The position numbers and the translations under genes are program-made. Positions 57,759 to 64,000 of a stretch of 64,000 bases of DNA are shown here, one piece after another (within the stretch, counting starts at the first letter, position 1; every line of letters starts with the position of its first letter). Source of the DNA: Ruminimicrobiellum sp045223915 (lineage in GTDB: Bacteria; Elusimicrobiota; Endomicrobiia; Endomicrobiales; Endomicrobiaceae). The notes under the pieces are model-generated. The model was not told the DNA's origin, made no database searches, and worked only from the letters and a program-made list of their open reading frames with translations. The DNA lies in the NCBI GenBank assembly GCA_045223915.1, contig JBGUZU010000037.1, positions 1 through 64,000 of the forward strand. Reading direction: 5' to 3'.

Positions 57759-59603
57759 ATGATTACTATTAACAACTTATCAAAATCTTACGGAACAAGA
57801 GTATTATTCGACAACCTGTCTTTTAGTGTCGGCAAAGGTGAAAAGATAGGGTTAGTCGGAAGAAACGGCTACGGGAAAACGACTTTGCTTAAAATGATTA
57901 CAGGAGAAGCAGAGTATGATTCCGGAGAAATACAAATTCCTAAAAACTATAAAATAGGATATTTAAAACAACATTTGGATTTTAAATATAAAACAATAAT
58001 CGAAGAAGTTGCATCCGTATTACCGAAAGAAGAAACGGATAACCAATGGAAAGCGGAAAAAGTTTTGTTCGGTTTAGGTTTTACAAAAGAAGATCTAAAT
58101 AAAGAACCTGCTGTCTTTTCCGGAGGATATAAGATAAGACTAAATTTAGCCAAAATATTACTTTCTGATGTAGATATGTTGTTGCTGGATGAACCTAACA
58201 ACTATCTCGATATTGTTGCAATAAGATGGTTAATAAAGTTTCTTAAAACATTAAAAGGCGAACTTATACTTATAACCCACGACAGATCTTTTATGGACCA
58301 AGTGGTTACTCATACCGTTGCAATTCACAGAAACAAAGCGAGAAAAGTCGAAGGAACAACGGAAAAATTATATGAGCAAATAGCCAAAGAAGAAGAAATT
58401 TACGAAAAGACAAGAATAAATATAGAAAAGAGAAGAAAAAGAACAGAACTTTTTATAAGAAGGTTCAGGGCAAAAGCAAGACTTGCAGGTATGGTTCAGT
58501 CGAGAATAAAAACTTTGGAAAAGCAGGAAGATTTAAAACAGTTAACGGAACTTGAGACATTGGATTTTTCTTTCAGTGATTTGGATTTTCCGGCAAACAA
58601 AATGCTTAGCACTTATTCTTTAAAATTCGGATATACAAACGACGATATTTTAATTGATAATTTGAATTTGGATGTTTTAAAAAAAGAAAGAATTTGTGTA
58701 ATAGGGAAAAACGGAAAGGGAAAATCGACTTTATTAAAATTATTGGCGGGAAGATTAAATCCTATATCAGGCAATATAAAAAAACATCCGGAACTTGAAA
58801 TAGGATATTTCGTTCAGTCTGATGTTGCACAACTTAACGACGAAGATACAATTTATGATTCCATTTTATCCGCAAACACAAAGTTACCGCAAAATGCAAG
58901 AAACATCTGCGGAGCTATGATGTTCGGCGGAAACGATATGATGAAAAGAATAAAAGTTCTTTCCGGCGGAGAAAAAAGCAGAGTATTGTTGGGGAAAATT
59001 TTGGCAAAACCGGCACATTTATTGCTTCTTGATGAACCGACAAATCATTTGGATTTGGAATCTACTGAATCTTTAATAGACGCAATTAATGAGTTTTCCG
59101 GTTCGATTATAATAGTAACACATAACGAAGAACTTTTACATGCAGTGGCGCAAAAACTTATAATTTTCGACAGAAATAAAGTATCTTTCTTCGACGGAAC
59201 ATACGCAGACTTTTTGGAAAGATGCGGTTGGGAAGACGAAAGTTCCGAAATAAAAGCTGCAAATAAAAATACAGAAAAGAAGCTGTATACAAAAGAAGAA
59301 GTTAAGAAAATCCGAGCAAAACTGATTCAAGAAAAATCCAGAGCATTGAAACCTTTAGAGTTAAGAATTAAAGAATTAGAAAAAGAAATACAAGAAAAAG
59401 AACTTGAAATAGAAAATATTACAAAACTTCTTGTAAAAGCTTGCGAAGAGAACGATTTAAGTTATATGGCGGAAGGACCTAAACAAAGTAAGAAATTAAA
59501 AGAAAACTTAGAAGTGTTATACACAGAGTTGATGGAAAACACGGAAATTTTTGAAGAAAAAGAAAAATATTATGAGAATGAATTTAATAACATCACTAAT
59601 TAG
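57759..59603 (+). CDS. ABC-F family ATPase (ribosome-associated)
   Basis: The 614 residues form two soluble ATPase domains without membrane segments. The first has GRNGYGKTT (35-43), FSGGYKIRL and LLDEPNNYLDI. The second has GKNGKGKST, LSGGEKSRV and LLDEPTNHLDL. The linker between them is Arg/Lys-rich and a coiled coil closes the C-terminus. ABC-F proteins act on the ribosome, in translation rescue or antibiotic protection. The subtype is uncertain (Uup/YdiF-like by the C-terminal coiled coil). The gene is followed after 10 nt by an IQDLH protein gene. Confidence 0.92.
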   Translation: MITINNLSKSYGTRVLFDNLSFSVGKGEKIGLVGRNGYGKTTLLKMITGEAEYDSGEIQIPKNYKIGYLKQHLDFKYKTIIEEVASVLPKEETDNQWKAEKVLFGLGFTKEDLNKEPAVFSGGYKIRLNLAKILLSDVDMLLLDEPNNYLDIVAIRWLIKFLKTLKGELILITHDRSFMDQVVTHTVAIHRNKARKVEGTTEKLYEQIAKEEEIYEKTRINIEKRRKRTELFIRRFRAKARLAGMVQSRIKTLEKQEDLKQLTELETLDFSFSDLDFPANKMLSTYSLKFGYTNDDILIDNLNLDVLKKERICVIGKNGKGKSTLLKLLAGRLNPISGNIKKHPELEIGYFVQSDVAQLNDEDTIYDSILSANTKLPQNARNICGAMMFGGNDMMKRIKVLSGGEKSRVLLGKILAKPAHLLLLDEPTNHLDLESTESLIDAINEFSGSIIIVTHNEELLHAVAQKLIIFDRNKVSFFDGTYADFLERCGWEDESSEIKAANKNTEKKLYTKEEVKKIRAKLIQEKSRALKPLELRIKELEKEIQEKELEIENITKLLVKACEENDLSYMAEGPKQSKKLKENLEVLYTELMENTEIFEEKEKYYENEFNNITN

Positions 59604-59613
59604 GAGATATGAT

Positions 59614-62600
59614 ATGAAACAAAAAATTACAAAATTATTTGTATCATTCCTATCCGTAATTTTGATTTTACCTCAATTGCTGCAGGCTGATTTTGTATAT
59701 ACAAATATTCCGGCAGCCATTAATCCTCTTTTTGCAACTGTTTCTCAGTCTTATTTTAATGACGAAAAAGATATTTTTGTTTTAATTCAAGATTTACACT
59801 CAAATCCGGAAGTTCAAACAAACATATATAAAACTATTGATTTCTTTGATAAGAATTACGGAATCAATAAAATTCTCATTGAAGGTGCACCGTCTGCAAA
59901 AATAGATACGAGTTTCATTAAATCATTGAACAATTACGATCCAAAAGTTTCGGATTACTTATTAAACAAGGGGATGCTTACAGGAGCAGAATACTTTTTA
60001 ATAAAAAACAATTCGGCGGTTCCCGTTTACGGTTTGGAAGATTGGGAAACATATATAAATAACATTCGTCTTCTTGCAAGCATAAATAATAATTTAAAAG
60101 GTTCTCAAAAAGTCTTTGACGAATTTTATAATACTGTTATAGAAAGAACAAAATCAAAAAAATTAATGAAGTATGTAGATTTTGACATAAACAATCCTAA
60201 ACTGCTTAACCAAGTAAATCAACCTATATTAAAATATGATGCATTAAACAACTTTATATTTTTATCCGACACAAAAAAGAATTTGGATAAAAAGAGTATT
60301 AATAAAGAACATTCAAAATTTGTCGGGGAGTTGAAAAGCTCTTTAGGTTACGAGAAATATAAAGATATTATAGATAAATCAAAAAACAACGATTTAACGG
60401 AATATTGGCAACAATTATACAAACAATTTTCGCAAAAGCAAGCCTATCAATCACAATATAAAAATCTATTTTCGTATTTAAACTATGTCCTAAAAATAAA
60501 CAGTTTAAATATGGTTTCTTTAATCCATCAACAAAATGAATATTTCAACGATTTTTTAAACGATTTATACATTAAAGACAAAGATACGGAAGAAAAGATA
60601 TTTATATTAAAAATGACAAGTTTATTTGAAAAAATTGTAAATTTATCGATAAGTGAATATGAATATGATTTTTTCACAAGTAATTTTGAAAGATATAAAG
60701 AATTGTTAAGCTTTTATCTCACCAACGAAGATTTAATTAAATTCGATGCTATCCTTGAAGTTAATAAATTTTTAGAGTACTACGATGTAAATAAAAAAAG
60801 AAACAATATATTTATAAATAACATTTTATCTTCTCAAACTGTAAAAGGAAATAACTCAAACAATAACAAAAACATTAACATCATTATTACCGGGGGATTC
60901 CACTCCTCAATATTAAACGATTTAAAGAAAAACAATTTACAATATCTATTGATAACTCCGTATTCAAAAAACAATACTGTTACCGATGCTTTTTCAAAGA
61001 TAATATCCAGTGCTTACGAGCAACAAACGATTATTCAAATACAAATGTTATTAGCCACAAGTCCTTTAATTCCGGAACATACAAAAGATTTATTCTTGGC
61101 AGAGCTTACGGCTGCATTTGCGGAAGTGTATGATCAAGATCCGAAAATTGTGGAAGAACATATTAGAAAATTGGTAAGAGGGAAATGGTCTGAACCTTTA
61201 AACATACACATAAAGGACGACAATTTTAACATTTTTATAGGCAATCAAGTTATTTCTTTCAAAATAAAAAACAATAAGCTTGATTTTACAGACTACAAAA
61301 TAGGACCGATAGAAGAAGATACAATTTTTATAAGAGATTATACCAAGGAAAAAACCGTTGAATATTTAGCTACCGTAGGCAGTGAAACTTTTGTTTTTGA
61401 AATAGATGAAGATATTGCAGCCAATTTAACACAAGAAGATATTACGGAAATCATTGAAGAAATAATCGTTAGAACACCGCAAGAAGAAGATATTGTTTCT
61501 TTTTCGCAAAAAGATGCGGAAGATAAAAAAAGTTATCCTATAAGAATTGCAATAAAAACTTTTGAAAAATCAAATTCAACAGATTTGTTTATAAACAATA
61601 TTGATGAAACCAAAACTTTCTTCATTAACAAATCTCTGTTAAAAGCAGAACCTTCCGCCAGAAGATTATTTTTAAAGATTTCTCTTATTCATGCAATATT
61701 ATTTTCTTTTTTTAATGCTGATGCTTTTGATAAAGATTTGTTAACAAATGATGACATTAATTTTATTTTTATTAATGTTAGAAAAGATGAATTCGGACTT
61801 CCGGATATACAATCATTAAAAGAAAGTTTGGAAAAAGCTACCGAAACGGAATTTTCCGATAAAGAGATTCGTGTATTTTCTCAACTAAAAAAATATTCCG
61901 GAAATTTGGAACTTCTTATACAAGAAGTGTTGCAAAAAGATTATATAAGCGAGTACAGACTTCCTCATTGGAAACATATTATCCGTAAATATTTTGCACC
62001 CAACAAAGGAGAATCAAGAAGAGCCGCAAGAAGGAGAAAACATCTCGAAAAAGCATTTTTTTCCAAAATGATAGTTGATAATTCTCAAGAAGAATCTTTT
62101 CAAGAATTTTTAGACAGAAGAATTTCAAAAGAAAGACAAAGCAAAATAAATGCTAATATAGAATACCTCTCACAATATTTAATCGATTCTGTTTCGGAAC
62201 AAGAAAAACAATATGCTCAACAAATGTCTGCGGATTTGGAACAAAACATTCAAGATTGTTTAAGACTTATGTACCTGAAACTGCCAAAACATATTTTTGA
62301 AAAATTTCTTAATGAAAAAGGTGTTGTTGCCGATCACAACTTTAATCATTCAATGAATTTGATAAAAAATGCCATAGATATAATAAAAACGGAAGGAAAA
62401 CCTTTTGCCGAAATAGATTTTACAATAGTTGTATATGCAGCTTTAATGCATGATGTGGCCTGCACTTTTTTCAGAGACAATCACGAGAAAAATTCCGCAA
62501 TACTGGCCACGGAAATGTTAAGAAGCAGCTCTTTACCTACAAGGACAAGAAAAAGAATAGTTGCTGCTTGTATCGGGCATGAAAAAATAGGAGACAGGGG

Positions 62601-63690
62601 AGAAAGAGTAGAACATCAAATATATGAAGCAAGGTTAATACATGATGCCGACGGATTATCTGCCGTTATGGATTTAGCCAGAATTATAAATATATGGATA
62701 AAAAACAAAGAACCATTCTTCTTTAAAGAAAGAACGGTTGCCGAAAGACTTGACTTAATAGAAAGAGACAGATTTTTATATACCGAAGGCGGAGATATGA
62801 TTAATGATTTATTACGACAATTCGTAAGAATGAAACCTTCAAGATACTTAACAAAAGGTGCTCAAACAATATTACAAAAAGCAATGAAAAACGGACAGAG
62901 TTATTTAACGTATTTATTGAACGAAAACAAACAAAGAATAATTGAGACCTACAACTTAACCGAAGAAGATTTTCAACAGGCAATAGAAACTGTATCTGTA
63001 ATGTTTAGAAATAAGGACTATCAGGAGATATTACAAAGAACACCTACAAAAAAAGAATTGAAGAATGAAGCTCATGATGAAATTTTTGATACTAAAAAAG
63101 ATATAAATACAGATAACACTTTATTAATAGATATCGTAGATACAAAAGATGAATTGTACAGGCTTGAAAAAGCTGAAAGAGCCGGCGTTAACACTTTGGC
63201 TGTTTCTTTCGCAGGTAATGAAATATTATCAAATATTCCGTTAACAAATGTCATTACATTAGAAAAAGAAACATTAACAATCGACGGTGAAAGTTATGAT
63301 GTAAGTATAAATTTAAATCTTATAAAATTAAAACCTGCTTATTATTCCGAGTATATGAAAATTTTAACGATTGATGCTCCGGAATTACCTGAAGAATTAA
63401 GATCGGAAATAATAAAACATATTCGAAAACAACTTCTTAAGAATAAAGTATATTTAGAATATATAAATCCGTTGGAAAATATGGCTATTATAAACTTTGA
63501 ATCCGCTAACGGTAATTATGATAAATTAATGGCATCAAAAGCATTGAACTTTAACTTTGCTTCGATATTAGTCGATGCTTGGGGAGATGTTCCGGTATTA
63601 TATGACTTAAGAAAAGAAAAGAGTCTTATATCGGATTCCCAGGAAATTATAAATCCAAGAAAAATTAATGCAATGTTATCTGCATCTTAA
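59614..63690 (+). CDS. Large exported protein: IQDLH (TIKI/ChaN-like) N-terminus and HD domain
   Basis: I start this 1358-residue protein at the ATG at 59614 with an AGGAG site, since a longer reading overlaps the ABC-F gene. A signal peptide (1-26, ending LQAD) leads to a domain with IQDLH (58-62), IEGA (E90) and TGGFH (H430), the same motif order as in the giant at 36257. The middle is unassigned. An HD-type metal phosphohydrolase domain spans about 905-1055, with H-x3-F-N-H-S start, MHD (H946-D947), IGHEKIGDR and IHDADGLSAV. The last 250 residues are unassigned. HD enzymes usually act on nucleotides, which is unexpected for an exported protein. The export itself is predicted only from the N-terminus. 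Confidence 0.72.
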   Translation: MKQKITKLFVSFLSVILILPQLLQADFVYTNIPAAINPLFATVSQSYFNDEKDIFVLIQDLHSNPEVQTNIYKTIDFFDKNYGINKILIEGAPSAKIDTSFIKSLNNYDPKVSDYLLNKGMLTGAEYFLIKNNSAVPVYGLEDWETYINNIRLLASINNNLKGSQKVFDEFYNTVIERTKSKKLMKYVDFDINNPKLLNQVNQPILKYDALNNFIFLSDTKKNLDKKSINKEHSKFVGELKSSLGYEKYKDIIDKSKNNDLTEYWQQLYKQFSQKQAYQSQYKNLFSYLNYVLKINSLNMVSLIHQQNEYFNDFLNDLYIKDKDTEEKIFILKMTSLFEKIVNLSISEYEYDFFTSNFERYKELLSFYLTNEDLIKFDAILEVNKFLEYYDVNKKRNNIFINNILSSQTVKGNNSNNNKNINIIITGGFHSSILNDLKKNNLQYLLITPYSKNNTVTDAFSKIISSAYEQQTIIQIQMLLATSPLIPEHTKDLFLAELTAAFAEVYDQDPKIVEEHIRKLVRGKWSEPLNIHIKDDNFNIFIGNQVISFKIKNNKLDFTDYKIGPIEEDTIFIRDYTKEKTVEYLATVGSETFVFEIDEDIAANLTQEDITEIIEEIIVRTPQEEDIVSFSQKDAEDKKSYPIRIAIKTFEKSNSTDLFINNIDETKTFFINKSLLKAEPSARRLFLKISLIHAILFSFFNADAFDKDLLTNDDINFIFINVRKDEFGLPDIQSLKESLEKATETEFSDKEIRVFSQLKKYSGNLELLIQEVLQKDYISEYRLPHWKHIIRKYFAPNKGESRRAARRRKHLEKAFFSKMIVDNSQEESFQEFLDRRISKERQSKINANIEYLSQYLIDSVSEQEKQYAQQMSADLEQNIQDCLRLMYLKLPKHIFEKFLNEKGVVADHNFNHSMNLIKNAIDIIKTEGKPFAEIDFTIVVYAALMHDVACTFFRDNHEKNSAILATEMLRSSSLPTRTRKRIVAACIGHEKIGDRGERVEHQIYEARLIHDADGLSAVMDLARIINIWIKNKEPFFFKERTVAERLDLIERDRFLYTEGGDMINDLLRQFVRMKPSRYLTKGAQTILQKAMKNGQSYLTYLLNENKQRIIETYNLTEEDFQQAIETVSVMFRNKDYQEILQRTPTKKELKNEAHDEIFDTKKDINTDNTLLIDIVDTKDELYRLEKAERAGVNTLAVSFAGNEILSNIPLTNVITLEKETLTIDGESYDVSINLNLIKLKPAYYSEYMKILTIDAPELPEELRSEIIKHIRKQLLKNKVYLEYINPLENMAIINFESANGNYDKLMASKALNFNFASILVDAWGDVPVLYDLRKEKSLISDSQEIINPRKINAMLSAS

Positions 63691-63700
63691 GGAGAAAAAC

Positions 63701-64000
63701 ATGAATATAAACAAAAAAATCCATTTGAAAAAAATTTTGGCACTTATCATTTCTTTCTTTGTATTAAATTCTTTTGTGCTAAATGATTATGCTTTCGCAT
63801 TGCAACCTGCTATCATGCCGGTTTCTTTACATCAAAATATTTCAAACACAAATATTCCAAACGCAAAAATCACTGATTGTTTCATAAACAAAAATACCTC
63901 CGATAATGATTTAGTTGTGTTCATACAAGACTTACATGGTAACGTTTCCGTTCAAAAAAACATCTCGGAAATTATTAAAGATTTGGATACAAAATACGGA
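63701..64000 (+). CDS. Third IQDLH exported protein, partial (runs off window)
   Basis: The ATG at 63701 follows an AAGGAG site (63689-63694) that overlaps the stop of the previous gene. The visible 100 residues show a signal peptide (about 1-38, ending DYAFA) and then FIQDLHGNVSVQKNI with the histidine at residue 79. This matches the N-terminus of the two other IQDLH proteins. The gene continues beyond the window, so its cargo is unknown. Confidence 0.75.
   Translation, partial: MNINKKIHLKKILALIISFFVLNSFVLNDYAFALQPAIMPVSLHQNISNTNIPNAKITDCFINKNTSDNDLVVFIQDLHGNVSVQKNISEIIKDLDTKYG

Overview
This AT-rich window reads as a chromosomal segment of a Gram-negative (diderm) bacterium. It carries an outer-membrane beta-barrel protein, lipoproteins, MurA, and many exported or inner-membrane proteins. 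Housekeeping genes are intact (pyrG, prfA, prmC, murA, pgi, serC, nrdR/nrdJ, dcd, pst-phoU). No rRNA or tRNA gene was found, so the phylum cannot be read directly. The very large exported proteins whose N-termini share an IQDLH...EGA...GGFH pattern remind me, from memory only, of proteins from candidate phyla such as Omnitrophota and Elusimicrobiota. I treat that as a weak lead.

Layout. 1-2460: O-acetylhomoserine sulfhydrylase (metY) and a Stealth-family phosphotransferase. 2687-10597 (minus strand): a six-gene type I restriction-modification operon (GIY-YIG/DUF4268 protein, membrane protein, HsdM, membrane protein, HsdS, HsdR). 10625-26337: accessory and exporter genes in mixed orientation. 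These include duplicated small membrane proteins, a methyltransferase-like membrane protein, a candidate small RNA, a DUF3800 protein, a short UvrA paralog, a MATE exporter, a PhnD-like receptor with a HEPN-like tail, a DUF805 protein, a radical SAM enzyme, a GNAT, a hydrolase, serC, a coiled-coil membrane protein and a CAT-like acetyltransferase. 26527-35628: the housekeeping run pyrG, thiF-like, rpmE, prfA, prmC, murA, two envelope proteins and pgi. 35683-45280: a small membrane protein followed by a 3007-residue exported fusion carrying phosphoglucose isomerase and phosphohexomutase domains. 45490-49454: nrdR, class II ribonucleotide reductase, a DUF3828 lipoprotein and dcd. 49652-54779: pstS-pstC-pstA-pstB1-pstB2-phoU. 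54934-57060: a PMT glycosyltransferase fused to a PAP2 phosphatase. 57223-64000: a second small membrane protein, an ABC-F ATPase, a second IQDLH protein with an HD domain, and the start of a third.

Four things stand out. (1) A family of three exported IQDLH proteins carries different enzymatic cargo, including apparently intact sugar-phosphate enzymes behind a signal peptide. (2) The two PstB ATPases have complementary motif losses that predict an asymmetric heterodimer. (3) Many first genes have a good -35/N16-18/-10 promoter placed so that transcription would start at or within about 4 nt of the start codon (leaderless mRNA). One such promoter instead drives an 86-nt candidate RNA. (4) The intergenic spacers are built from recurring sequence families: a palindromic element of about 130 bp with compensatory changes, 9-bp GAAGATTGG-type tandem words, other short words, and hairpins with a GCNNNGC apex just after stop codons.
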